A stretch of 50,350 nucleotides of DNA, taken from the IMG/VR virus record IMGVR_UViG_3300042882_001249, positions 1 to 50,350 of that record; one strand, 5' to 3'. The notes below the pieces were generated by a model that saw only the letters and a list, made by a program, of their open reading frames with translations, ran no database searches and had not been told where the DNA came from. Both the position numbers and the translations under genes were made by a program. Origin of the DNA: a virus. Below, one piece after another: positions 39,940 to 47,457 of the stretch (position 1 is its first letter; each line of letters begins with the position of its first letter).

Positions 39940-40444
39940 ATGACGAATGGAAAAGCAAAAATGATGATGAGTTTTGCTTTGCGGGCAATGCGTTCTTGGA
40001 GAAATAAAAATCATAAACGATATAAAATATCGTCCATATGGTACGAATTAAGCAAAGTTACTAAGATTTCTCATTCTGAAGAATCTCGAAAGAAGATTAG
40101 CGAGTCTGGATTAGGCAGAGTTCCGTGGAACAAAGGATCAAAAGGAAACATTCCCTGGAACAAAGGAAAAGTTGGTGTTTCAGAAGAGACTCGAGAAAAA
40201 AATGAGTAAAGCAGCGTCGAGCCGAAAGCAATCTCAAGAAACTATCCAAAAACGAAGTAATGCTGTTCGAGCCAAAAAATTAGATCCTAGTTATCAGAGA
40301 CCAAAAATTTCACAGGAACTAAGAGATCAAATTTCTGCTAAATTAAAAGGAAGAAAGTTATCTCCTGAAACATTAGCGAAGCGAAAGTCAACAGTTGAAA
40401 AGAAAAAATTAGAAAAATTATCTCAAAAATTTTCCGAAGATTAA
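39940..40444 (+). pseudogene. NUMOD3-containing homing-endonuclease remnant, frameshifted
   Basis: A + strand gene in a - strand region. The first frame (ATG 39940) carries NUMOD3 units HSEESRKKISESGLGRVPWN, NIPWNKGKVGV and SEETREK, then stops at 40209. The continuation SKAASSRKQSQETIQKR and SQELRDQISAKLKGRKLS is in the next frame. Removing one A from the A7 run near 40198-40204 gives SEETREKMSKAASSRK, a regular NUMOD3 unit, so a single-base change split the gene. No GIY-YIG or HNH catalytic core is present, so it is probably a remnant. It is strongly AT-rich. Its end overlaps the Toprim gene end by 27 bp in antisense. Confidence 0.7.
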
Positions 40445-40930
40445 GTTAAACTGCTCATCAGACAATGAACCAACATCTTCTTTTTCTGGAAGATATATTA
40501 CTTCGTTACCGTATTTGGCTAATTTTTTACCAGCAGAATCTCCATCGCAAACTGCAATTAATTTGTGTGGTAACACACTAATCCAATTACGCAAATGTTT
40601 TGGGTCATTTGAAATGACTGCTATAGACTGCAAGCCGTGCCACGATAATCGGCAAGAATCAAATACGCCCTCTACTAGGAACAGATCACCGCCCCGCCAA
40701 TCCACACTCTCCAAACCCCACACACCCACCTTGTTCTCGCCAAACCAAGTGTGATAGCGGGTATGCTCGCCATTGTTGTGCAAACGTGGTGCACCGGGCT
40801 CGTACTTTTGGTAGCCCACCATTTGCCCACTGAAATTCCACATGGCAAAGGTTGCGCTCACACCTTCCTCAATCCATACTCCACTGTATCGATCAGGATC
40901 AAACCAGCGGCTCAGTAGATGTTCGCGCAT
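40418..40930 (-). CDS. Toprim-domain protein, primase-like
   Basis: A 170-aa protein with a Toprim core: DLFLVEGVFDSCRL (catalytic Glu), AVISNDPKHL and LIAVCDGDSAGKKLAKYG (DGD metal site). The N-terminal part (GVSATFAMWNFSGQMVGYQK, RYHTWFG) is like the region before Toprim in small phage primase-type proteins. It is much shorter than T4 gp61 (342 aa) and has no visible zinc finger, so it may be a primase subunit or related factor. The end overlaps the inserted + strand gene by 27 bp, so its original C-terminus may have been altered. Confidence 0.75.
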   Translation of the reverse strand: MREHLLSRWFDPDRYSGVWIEEGVSATFAMWNFSGQMVGYQKYEPGAPRLHNNGEHTRYHTWFGENKVGVWGLESVDWRGGDLFLVEGVFDSCRLSWHGLQSIAVISNDPKHLRNWISVLPHKLIAVCDGDSAGKKLAKYGNEVIYLPEKEDVGSLSDEQFNLIFGKFLR

Positions 40931-40936
40931 AATCTT

Positions 40937-40965
40937 ATATTAGCACATTAGGAATCAGATGTCAA
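40937..40965 (-). promoter_or_regulatory. Early promoter TTGACA-N17-TAATAT
   Basis: The -35 box is at 40965-40960 and the -10 at 40942-40937. The start codon at 40930 is 6 bases from the -10, so the message would be leaderless or a later start is used. Confidence 0.8.
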
Positions 40966-41175
40966 TCAGATTAAAAATTTCATCAAAAACAGCAGATGCT
41001 TCTGATCGTCCACAATTTCATATGATTCATATGTTGGTTCGAGTAGTCTCACACCAAATTTATCTTCCAACCATTCATCAAAATGTTTTGTATTCTGAAT
41101 GTATTTTACATTGGAGTCCTTGTACATGTCATAAAAATATTCAGATGCTCTCACAATGCGACAAAATTGTGTCAT
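40966..41175 (-). CDS. 69-aa hypothetical protein
   Basis: It begins MTQFCRIVRASEYFYDMYKD and contains HFDEWLEDKFGVRLLEP and a hydrophobic end LLFLMKFLI. This layout (short alpha-beta, hydrophobic end) is shared with the 73-aa protein at 41375. Function unknown. Confidence 0.55.
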   Translation of the reverse strand: MTQFCRIVRASEYFYDMYKDSNVKYIQNTKHFDEWLEDKFGVRLLEPTYESYEIVDDQKHLLFLMKFLI

Positions 41176-41181
41176 ATTTTG

Positions 41182-41352
41182 TTACACTTTATAATCTACA
41201 ATTTCAATTTCAAACTCACCGGTCTGTTTATGGGAAGATTCCAGCTGTCGTGATCGTCTGTATTCTACTGCTTGATCATAGTCTGCAAAGGCTTGCTCAA
41301 TTACCTGAATCTGATTGGCTTGAGTGAAAACAACTAGATAGATTTTATTCAT
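41182..41352 (-). CDS. 56-aa hypothetical protein
   Basis: A short gene with GGAGAGGAAATG-type leader (GGAG 11 bases before ATG 41352). It begins MNKIYLVVFTQANQIQVIEQ, continues AFADYDQAVEYRRSRQ and ends FEIEIVDYKV. A beta-alpha-beta fold is likely. It sits in line between genes of the same strand. Function unknown. Confidence 0.6.
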   Translation of the reverse strand: MNKIYLVVFTQANQIQVIEQAFADYDQAVEYRRSRQLESSHKQTGEFEIEIVDYKV

Positions 41353-41374
41353 AAACATTTCCTCTCCAAATTTA

Positions 41375-41596
41375 TTAGATCATCAATTTCATCCAAGCAG
41401 CGTCTGATTCTCTTTCAAAGAGCACAGTGATGAACTTGCTGTGAGCTTGGTATCTGTAAGGACCAAAATTTTGCTTGGCAAATTCTTCAAATGCAGCTGA
41501 CAAATATGCTCGTCCAGCATAAACAACAAAATTACCAGACCGAGTAGTTACCCATTTAGAATCAATTGGGAGTCGAACTTTGTGTAGTCTGTGCAT
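41375..41596 (-). CDS. 73-aa hypothetical protein
   Basis: It begins MHRLHKVRLPIDSKWVTTRS and ends FITVLFERESDAAWMKLMI. The ending F..E.DA.W..L is a signature I associate with small proteins of T4-like phages and recurs at 39381. Function unknown. Confidence 0.6.
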   Translation of the reverse strand: MHRLHKVRLPIDSKWVTTRSGNFVVYAGRAYLSAAFEEFAKQNFGPYRYQAHSKFITVLFERESDAAWMKLMI

Positions 41597-41597
41597 G

Positions 41598-41864
41598 TTA
41601 GTTAGATAAAATCTTCCACATTAATTCGGCGTCAGTCATCATGTTTTTCCTGCGATTCTTTGCCCACTCTGTTTCAACACCAGCCAACCGTTCCAGCTGC
41701 ATGCGAGATCCACTGAGTGAACTGTAGCATTTATGGTACAATTTGCCTTTGAACACAATGCGTGGACTGTAATCGTCTGCTATGTAGCCCACTCGATCGC
41801 CGTTCACGTAGAGGGTCCAATAACTTCTGCCGCCTCTTTTAGTCCTCTTCCAAGTTGCGTTCAT
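41598..41864 (-). CDS. 88-aa hypothetical protein
   Basis: The start at MNATWKRTKRGGRSY (41864) is preferred over GTG at 41882, which would fall at the transcription start predicted from the promoter. It is basic, with YWTLYVNGDRVGYIADDYS and the helix DAELMWKILSN. Function unknown. Confidence 0.6.
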   Translation of the reverse strand: MNATWKRTKRGGRSYWTLYVNGDRVGYIADDYSPRIVFKGKLYHKCYSSLSGSRMQLERLAGVETEWAKNRRKNMMTDAELMWKILSN

Positions 41865-41890
41865 ATTTTTAAATTGGACCACTCAATTTA

Positions 41891-41919
41891 AGTATAATAT
41901 TATCAGTAGTCAGTGTCAA
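41891..41919 (-). promoter_or_regulatory. Early promoter TTGACA-N17-TATACT
   Basis: The -35 box is at 41919-41914 and the -10 at 41896-41891, directly after the stop of the upstream 132-aa gene. Confidence 0.85.
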
Positions 41920-42318
41920 TCACACACCAGCCAAAAATTGGGTCAGATTGTTGCCACACAGAGTTAACCAGAAACTGGCTTTTGAATCAAATATCCAGAT
42001 ACTTTGTAATGTCTGTTGTTTGAGACCGTTAGAGCTAGTGATTATAAACCAGGGAAAATTCATGCGATACAGGGACTGTGTTAGTTTGGGGGTCATTATG
42101 AGATTTTGATCTGTCAGCGTACATTTGAATGATGGAATAAATTCTGGTTTACAAAGCATCTGCCTCAATCCTGGCATACTAAGTCTCCATTTGTGACTGT
42201 CAATGGAGTTGTGCCACCATATTTGTTTGTATGACTTCAGTGTGGTGTTATCAGGCATCAGGCGATTTTTTTCCTGATAATGCTGATACATCTGCTCACT
42301 GAATTCATCTCTGGTCAT
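41920..42318 (-). CDS. 132-aa hypothetical protein
   Basis: It begins MTRDEFSEQMYQHYQEKNRL and is rich in aromatic and Leu residues. Its start overlaps the previous stop by 4 bp (ATGA). No motif recognised. Confidence 0.6.
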   Translation of the reverse strand: MTRDEFSEQMYQHYQEKNRLMPDNTTLKSYKQIWWHNSIDSHKWRLSMPGLRQMLCKPEFIPSFKCTLTDQNLIMTPKLTQSLYRMNFPWFIITSSNGLKQQTLQSIWIFDSKASFWLTLCGNNLTQFLAGV

Positions 42319-42599
42319 GGGAAAATCTGTTGTCCTTGGTTCAGCAATACCACAGTAAAATCCTGACTGTCAAATAGTGTATTCAATTTTCGAGCCAGGT
42401 TCACGGCATGACCAGGATTAGCAAAACTGGTTTTTCGATACTTCGGTCCTGGATAGCTGATCAATGTATTCACTGTTTTGAGGTTTATGGGCTGGCCCTG
42501 GTAGAACACCGCCCAGATCCCCTGACTTGCTAAAATCTGTTCACTACGATAAAGTCCCTGTGATTTTTCTATAAGAATTTGAGGTTTAGGTCGGCTCAT
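42315..42599 (-). CDS. 94-aa hypothetical protein
   Basis: It begins MSRPKPQILIEKSQGLYRSE and contains VNTLISYPGPKYRKTSFANP followed by a helix (HAVNLARKLNTLFDS). It is the first gene after a late-type box at 42620 and is coupled to the 132-aa gene. Function unknown. Confidence 0.65.
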   Translation of the reverse strand: MSRPKPQILIEKSQGLYRSEQILASQGIWAVFYQGQPINLKTVNTLISYPGPKYRKTSFANPGHAVNLARKLNTLFDSQDFTVVLLNQGQQIFP

Positions 42600-42619
42600 T
42601 GATAAAAATCTCTCTGAGG

Positions 42620-42627
42620 TATTTATA
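42620..42627 (-). promoter_or_regulatory. T4-late-type promoter box TATAAATA
   Basis: An exact TATAAATA on the - strand between two genes; the ATG at 42599 is 20 bases downstream. It suggests that the 42599-41920 gene pair is expressed late, apart from its early neighbours. Confidence 0.5.
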
Positions 42628-42633
42628 GAAAAA

Positions 42634-42837
42634 TTACCAAGTTCCGCCGTTTAAACCTCCAGAAGAATCAGGCTTTTGAGCCAGGAGTTGATTTTGCAGT
42701 GCAGATATTTTATCCAGCAATGCAAATACTTCATTATGCAGCAAACGAGCTTCAGTAGCAGTCAGAGTAATATTACTGGTTCGGTTTAGGTTCAGTAACT
42801 TTACTCGATCATTGAGCAGTTTGATATAAGGGGTCAT
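42634..42837 (-). CDS. 67-aa conserved T4-like hypothetical protein
   Basis: It begins MTPYIKLLNDRVKLLNLNRT and continues NITLTATEARLLHNEVFALL, a helical pattern I recall from T4-like phages. The C-terminus is Gly-rich (SSGGLNGGTW). It overlaps the upstream gene by 29 bp. Function unknown. Confidence 0.65.
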   Translation of the reverse strand: MTPYIKLLNDRVKLLNLNRTSNITLTATEARLLHNEVFALLDKISALQNQLLAQKPDSSGGLNGGTW

Positions 42838-43291
42838 TTTGGATAATTTGATGGCGTGCTAACAGATCCTGTTTGTTCATGTAGGGGCCGTAATAGCTGT
42901 ACCGATCCAGCGTGATCAGTTTGGGGCAGAACATTCTTTTCCAACCCTGTTTGTTTACCAAATAATATCCGGCACACAATTTACTCTTGCTATCTGCGTC
43001 AGAAGTAAACAGCGGCAGACGACGATGAACATCGAATTCAGGATTGTGTGCTGGGTTGCGAGTTGGATAACCAAAAACATCACAGGATTTTTCTGGTTTG
43101 GTTACTGTGATTTCCTGCCATTCGATGTCAAAATCATGCTCAATGTCTTTGAGTTTCTGAAACTGTTTGGTACCATTGGGAGTTTGTAGAACTACGCCTT
43201 GTGCATTGACGGTGATGTTACCTACCTTGCGGCCATTGTGTTGTACAATCCAGAATGTGTCGGAAACATTTTTGGCTGTTAGCTTAGACAT
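42809..43291 (-). CDS. 160-aa hypothetical protein
   Basis: Beta-rich N-terminus (FWIVQHNGRKVGNITVNAQG), then SKSKLCAGYYLVNKQGW and FCPKLITLDRYSYYGPYM, a C-terminal block I associate with conserved T4-like phage proteins. Three Cys are present in all. It overlaps the next gene upstream by 8 bp. Function unknown. Confidence 0.65.
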   Translation of the reverse strand: MSKLTAKNVSDTFWIVQHNGRKVGNITVNAQGVVLQTPNGTKQFQKLKDIEHDFDIEWQEITVTKPEKSCDVFGYPTRNPAHNPEFDVHRRLPLFTSDADSKSKLCAGYYLVNKQGWKRMFCPKLITLDRYSYYGPYMNKQDLLARHQIIQNDPLYQTAQ

Positions 43292-43475
43292 CTGAGTTTT
43301 CCTCCTTGTTGGATGAATTGTTTTCTATTAGGTTTGTGGCTCTGATAAATCCCTGATTCCAGCCACGCAAATACCCAGCATAACTGGAACAAAAAGCCAA
43401 TGTGAGTAATGGTGCTAACTCTCTTAGCAATTGAGATGTTTGAAAATTGCCAGTGAACAAATCTTGTAAGGTCAT
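43284..43475 (-). CDS. 63-aa protein with one hydrophobic segment
   Basis: It begins MTLQDLFTGNFQTSQLL and has a segment (LAPLLTLAFCSSYAGYL) that may be a membrane helix or a buried helix. The C-terminus is polar (SSNKEENSDV). It is coupled to the 160-aa gene. Function unknown. Confidence 0.55.
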   Translation of the reverse strand: MTLQDLFTGNFQTSQLLRELAPLLTLAFCSSYAGYLRGWNQGFIRATNLIENNSSNKEENSDV

Positions 43476-43476
43476 A

Positions 43477-43854
43477 TTATTTTTCTGGTATTCCTGCGGA
43501 CAAACTGGCGATGACCACCAGTTGCTCTAGTGAGTCTGTAAATGTTTTGAGTGCGTCAGCAACTGCGGGCGAATCTTGTGCTTGTTGACGCCAGATATCC
43601 TGTTGTTTTCTTTGTTTGTGAATCCATTCCACGATTTCTCTTCCACGAATATTCCATGAAATACTATAGTGAGTATTGGGTATTTGATGCCACAGCCCGT
43701 TGGACACGAATCCCAGTCCATACCCTTCTCTCCAGCGTACCTCTCTGAGAGAGTCTGAAATATAATCAGTACAGATACTACTAATGGTAGTATCTGTACT
43801 GGTTACTTCGATAAGACCAGTGTTATCCTGGATATAAATTGATCTAGTGCTCAT
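43477..43854 (-). CDS. 125-aa hypothetical protein with strong hairpin in its coding region
   Basis: The start at MSTRSIYIQDNTGLIE (43854) is chosen for its 4-bp overlap (ATGA) with the RNase H stop; the longer frame runs into that gene. It has a beta-rich N-terminal half and a helical C-terminal half (WIHKQRKQQDIWRQQAQ). The early coding region holds a 15-bp perfect inverted repeat (43767-43801). Function unknown. Confidence 0.65.
   Translation of the reverse strand: MSTRSIYIQDNTGLIEVTSTDTTISSICTDYISDSLREVRWREGYGLGFVSNGLWHQIPNTHYSISWNIRGREIVEWIHKQRKQQDIWRQQAQDSPAVADALKTFTDSLEQLVVIASLSAGIPEK
43767..43801. repeat. Perfect 15-bp inverted repeat inside the 125-aa gene
   Basis: CAGTACAGATACTAC and GTAGTATCTGTACTG are separated by five bases. 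A second, shorter palindrome (CTCTCTGAGAGAG) lies at 43741-43753. In mRNA these would form two adjacent hairpins about 60-110 bases after the start codon. Confidence 0.9.
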
Positions 43855-44837
43855 TCTGGTAATGCTGCTCCCAGTATTTGGCCCCAAGTGGAGGCCTGTT
43901 CGCTCAATCGGTTGAGATCAAAACGACCACAAAACTTCAAAAACTGAGCTCCCACCATGGGGCGGTTCAGCGATTGAACTGAGTTGATTGTTTGTTGTAT
44001 TTTTTCACGAATATGATCAGGTTGAGCACTGAGATCCACCAGAACTCGGTTGCGATGATAATCATCCAGTACACGATGCTCGTTGCCCTCGTGATCCACC
44101 CAACGCTGAAGCATCAGGTTGTTCCAGGCCCAGCCCTGAATTTTACGGTCAGCAAATGCTTCAGTCAGACCCACTTTGTTTTTTGAACCCTTGGTTCGCA
44201 CGCCCGGATAGGCGCTGAACACGTTGTCAGTGGTGTCGCCGCGTATACACTTTTCAAACAGCAACCATTCAGGATCAGGTGTAGTTTTGGGCAAGCCAGT
44301 CTTGCGATCTTTCACTGGCTTGCCCAGACGATCAAAGATGCCTTCCAGAGTAATTAACTCTTCAGAAACACCATTGTACTGGCGAACATTGGGAGCCAAC
44401 AGTTGAACATAATCGCTGTCACTGCTCACAATCACATGCTGATCATTGGGTCGGGATTGAATCCATCCAGCAATGAGATCATCAGCTTCCAATGCAGAGT
44501 TTTGTAGCACAGTGACATTGGTGCGATCTCGCAGGAATGCAGCCAATGAATCGTTTGCATCCCAGAACATCTGATCTTCAGCCTGCTGGGCAGGAGTGGC
44601 TGCGTTGCGAGCATCAACACGGTTGCGTTTGTAGGGTTGATAAAAATCTTTGCGCCAGGAGCGACCCTCTAGTGCAATTACCACATGATTGGCCCGATGT
44701 TGCCGCCAACAACTGGCAATGCTGCTCAGTGTTACGTGGATAGCCAATCCCACTTTTTCTTCTGGGGATTGAGCCTTGTGTGCTGAATGCCGAGCACGGT
44801 AGAACGTATTTGCCAAATCTACAATCAGAAATGTCAT
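43851..44837 (-). CDS. rnh: T4 RNase H-like 5'-3' exonuclease (FEN family)
   Basis: A 328-aa protein with the PIN/FEN acidic residues: LIVDLANTFYR (Asp7), YKRNRVDAR, SALEADDLIAGW, VIVSSDSDYVQLL and CIRGDTTDNVF. It removes RNA primers and flaps during lagging-strand synthesis, as T4 RNase H (305 aa) does. It is the first gene after a consensus promoter (TTGACA-N17-TATAAT) with a very short leader. Confidence 0.9.
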   Translation of the reverse strand: MTFLIVDLANTFYRARHSAHKAQSPEEKVGLAIHVTLSSIASCWRQHRANHVVIALEGRSWRKDFYQPYKRNRVDARNAATPAQQAEDQMFWDANDSLAAFLRDRTNVTVLQNSALEADDLIAGWIQSRPNDQHVIVSSDSDYVQLLAPNVRQYNGVSEELITLEGIFDRLGKPVKDRKTGLPKTTPDPEWLLFEKCIRGDTTDNVFSAYPGVRTKGSKNKVGLTEAFADRKIQGWAWNNLMLQRWVDHEGNEHRVLDDYHRNRVLVDLSAQPDHIREKIQQTINSVQSLNRPMVGAQFLKFCGRFDLNRLSEQASTWGQILGAALPE

Positions 44838-44843
44838 AAAAGT

Positions 44844-44872
44844 ATTATAGCAATTATTGATATCAATGTCAA
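44844..44872 (-). promoter_or_regulatory. Early promoter TTGACA-N17-TATAAT
   Basis: The -35 box is at 44872-44867 and the -10 at 44849-44844; both are exact consensus. The ATG is at 44837, 6 bases after the -10, so the message would be nearly leaderless. Confidence 0.9.
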
Positions 44873-45309
44873 CCGATTTCGGTTCGGCCGTTACCTAAAT
44901 CTCTACGAGTCACTCGGTTGGTGGGATCGGCTTGATCCTGCTCCCAGGTTTCATCTACAACATGCCGGCAGATACCTCTGAACCATTGATCCACTAATTG
45001 TTCTTCAGTTTCCCCCTGATAACCACTTACCAACAGTTGTTTGATAAAGTATTCATTCCAGTCCAATTCAAAACTCCCCAGTGTGGGATTTTTGGGATCA
45101 AAGTCCAGACCCAACACATTCACATAAGGACGTTTTTCAGCAGTGGCTTGTTCTTTGGCACTCAACACCGCAGGTTCAGGTTTGGGCTTGGGAATTCGCT
45201 TGGCCCTGGGTTTGGCTGGTTTCGGTGTTTCAGCTGGAGGTCCAGGCTCAGGCAATGGCTCAGAGTTCCAGGGCCAACGTATCTGTGCAAATTTACTGAG
45301 AATGGGCAT
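44869..45309 (-). CDS. 146-aa protein with proline-rich linker
   Basis: The start at MPILSKFAQIRWPW (45309) follows a GGAG six bases upstream; longer in-frame starts lie at 45321 and 45354. Residues about 17-50 are Pro/Lys-rich (PEPGPPAETPKPAKPRAKR). The C-terminal domain (NVLGLDFDPKNPTLGSFELD, QLVDQWFRGICRHVVDE) is conserved in my memory of T4-like phages, role unknown. Confidence 0.65.
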   Translation of the reverse strand: MPILSKFAQIRWPWNSEPLPEPGPPAETPKPAKPRAKRIPKPKPEPAVLSAKEQATAEKRPYVNVLGLDFDPKNPTLGSFELDWNEYFIKQLLVSGYQGETEEQLVDQWFRGICRHVVDETWEQDQADPTNRVTRRDLGNGRTEIG

Positions 45310-45341
45310 TACCGACTCCATTTCATTATTTTTAGCATATT

Positions 45342-46099
45342 TTATAGCCCCCACTTTGTTACTAAATTGTAACCTGCTTTTTTAATTTGATTTTCTATCA
45401 ACATAGTTTTTTCGTACAAATCTTTCATTTTAACTTTAAGAATAGGGTGAATTAGTTCTGGATCAAAAGTGTAAATGCATCCATGCCAAAATTTTCCATG
45501 ATATAAAAATACTGTATTTGTTTCAGGATCAAAACCATCAACGCTATACTTTATATCTTCTAACCATTTTTGCCTAACTGGTACCTCCAATGAGTCTAAC
45601 CATTTTGTTTCATTTTTTGAAACGAATCTTGCTCTTCCTGCATCAAATTGCTTTTTTCTTGCAATTTTTATCATCTTTAGTCCTGCATTACGTTTGTTTT
45701 CTTTACCACAATGAGGACATCCAACTCCGACATTTAACGAACTCATCCATTGACTAAAATATAAATTATGCTTCTTACAGAATATATTGTGTAGTTTTCT
45801 ATCATCTAATAAAAAAGAATCTTTAAAACACAATTCCTTTAAGATAGATTTATATTTTTGTTTTCTATCGTCAAGAGTAACTTTGACTTTTCCCTTTTTT
45901 TCTTCGTGATATCCTTTTTTACAACAATGTCTATTTGGTTTAAGTAAACGATATGCGTAAATCTCATTTGTTCCATGATGTTGACATTCAACAGTAACTT
46001 TATTCTCCACTCCTTTGTACTCGGACAAAATTTTTATCTTAGGGTTAACTTCAGCAACTTTTTTATGAACTCGTCATGAGTATAAGAACCTTTTTTCAT
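45342..46099 (-). pseudogene. PD-(D/E)XK-type homing endonuclease, apparent 1-nt frameshift near start
   Basis: The main frame (from a TTG at 46028) contains two Cys/His modules of the type common in phage homing enzymes (KVTVECQHHG; IFCKKHNLYFSQW with VGCPHCGKEN) and a nuclease core: NETKWLDSLEV, VDGFDPETNTVFLYHGKFWH. The expected N-terminus, MKKGSYTHDEFIKK then VAEVNPKIKILSEY, is present from ATG 46099 but needs one extra A in the A6 run near 46059-46064. The gene is strongly AT-rich, unlike its neighbours, and lies between queE and the 146-aa gene. The start codon is held in a 14-bp hairpin. It could be intact if the frameshift is a sequencing error. Confidence 0.75.
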
Positions 46100-46140
46100 A
46101 TCCCCATCCTTTCACAAATATTTAGTAAAGGATGGGGATA
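46099..46140. promoter_or_regulatory. Perfect 14-bp hairpin at the endonuclease start
   Basis: TATCCCCATCCTTT and AAAGGATGGGGATA flank a 14-nt loop. In - strand mRNA the 3' arm covers the GGGG/GGAT ribosome-binding region and touches the ATG. T4 homing genes often use such hairpins to block translation from early read-through RNA. Confidence 0.7.
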
Positions 46141-46143
46141 TTT

Positions 46144-47023
46144 TTACTTAGACCAACTATTTCCCCACAGATCCACATGCAGTCGAGGACTGTAGTAGTA
46201 ACCACGACGCATGGCTTCTTCAGCAATATTGAACTTGTTTCCGTTGTAGATAACATCCACACCACCCACTGGCATCACATAAACAGGTCCCACGAAACCA
46301 GCAGCACGATATTCTGCCACTGCTTGATCAGCTTCAGCAAAATGTTCAGGAGAATCCACTACGAACTTCAGATAAGCAAATCCGTAATTTTCATAGGAAG
46401 CCACAACGTCAGGTTTGATAGCATCACTCCAACTCTCACCACTTGCGCTGAGTTTGGGACTTACGCTAAACGTGAAACACGAGTCGCCTTCAAACTGACC
46501 AGTGATAAACCTGCCCAAGTCCTGATGAATTTTTTGTGTACCGTTGGTTTCAAAAGTCACATTGCGTAATCCATGCGTGTTTTCATTGTCCAAAATCGCA
46601 GGGTACATACTCTGCCAGCCCAGCAAAGGTTCACCGCCTGTGATCACCAAATGTACATCGTTGCCATTGGGTTGAATCCATGTGTTATTGGGTAACAGTT
46701 CGTTGAACCGCTCTCGCAATTGTTCTATTGAGTAATCTGGGCTGAGGTGGCGGAATTCTGGGTAGATACTGGCATAAGTATCACAACCAGTACTAACCAG
46801 TGGCAAGTCATCAAACACTTTAAACTGATCAATATTTTTGATAACATCGGCTACTTCGGGATTATACTTGTCAGTTACTGGAGTACTGCACCCAAATGAC
46901 TTGCAACGAAAATTGCATCCAAAAGTTCGCATGAAGATGCTGGGCACTCCAACGTATCGGCCTTCACCTTGTAGACTAAAAAAAAAAAATTTCCGAGACC
47001 TTAATAGTTCGGTTATTACGCAT
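46144..47023 (-). CDS. queE: 7-carboxy-7-deazaguanine synthase (radical SAM), frame broken by a T12 run
   Basis: The continuous frame from 46947 is 267 aa and carries the cluster motif MRTFGCNFRCKSFGC, GGEPLLGWQ, NVTFETNGTQK and VMPVGGVD. QueE converts 6-carboxytetrahydropterin to CDG in 7-deazaguanine synthesis. The conserved N-terminus lies upstream: ATG 47023 with AAAGGA, reading MRNNRTIKVSEIF and then, after the T-run, SLQGEGRYVGVPSIF. The 12-T run (46978-46989) puts these in different frames; 11 or 8 T would join them (the family motif is EIFFSLQGEG). So the gene is either slippage-regulated, mutated or misread. It lies in a group with queD. Confidence 0.85.
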
Positions 47024-47065
47024 ATTAAATTTTTTCCTTTAGTTATGTTTCTGCTTACTATAATA

Positions 47066-47071
47066 ATTATA
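47066..47071 (-). promoter_or_regulatory. Possible -10 box TATAAT upstream of queE
   Basis: TTTGCTATAAT resembles the -10 region of the other early promoters, but I find no matching -35 at 16-18 nt, so this is tentative. Confidence 0.35.
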
Positions 47072-47411
47072 GCAAATTTTTAAGTTCTAAAAATTTTTTT
47101 TCATCCAAAATTACATACAAATCTTGGACCAAATGCCATTCGTATATATTGATGTTTTTGATTTTACCAGTCTTAACATGTTGACATTTGAACAGATATT
47201 TTTTGTTACCTAGCGACAAATGCACATTTTTGTCAAACTGATCTTGTGGGACCTGTGATCGAATCCCTGTTTGTTTATTGATTATATTGATCTTACCAGC
47301 ACAAGGTCCAGCGTAACGTTCTTTGTTGTTTAGAACTTGATCTCTTGAAATTTGTACATATTGACCGGTTGACTTATCTAAAACTGTAGTGAGATTTTTA
47401 GTAACTCCCAC
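47067..47411 (-). CDS. 114-aa protein with endonuclease-associated repeat, perhaps a remnant
   Basis: It has two similar units (TTVLDKSTGQYVQISRDQVL and INIINKQTGIRSQVPQDQFD) of a kind found as accessory repeats in phage homing endonucleases. There is no nuclease core. The frame is open upstream to the previous gene's stop but the only start is GTG 47411, so the 5' part may be lost. It is AT-rich. It is probably a decayed mobile gene or a solo domain. Confidence 0.5.
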   Translation of the reverse strand: MGVTKNLTTVLDKSTGQYVQISRDQVLNNKERYAGPCAGKINIINKQTGIRSQVPQDQFDKNVHLSLGNKKYLFKCQHVKTGKIKNINIYEWHLVQDLYVILDEKKFLELKNLL

Positions 47412-47457
47412 ATATCTTACCCCATCAAAAGGTGAAGGAGAATTTTTAATAAGAACG

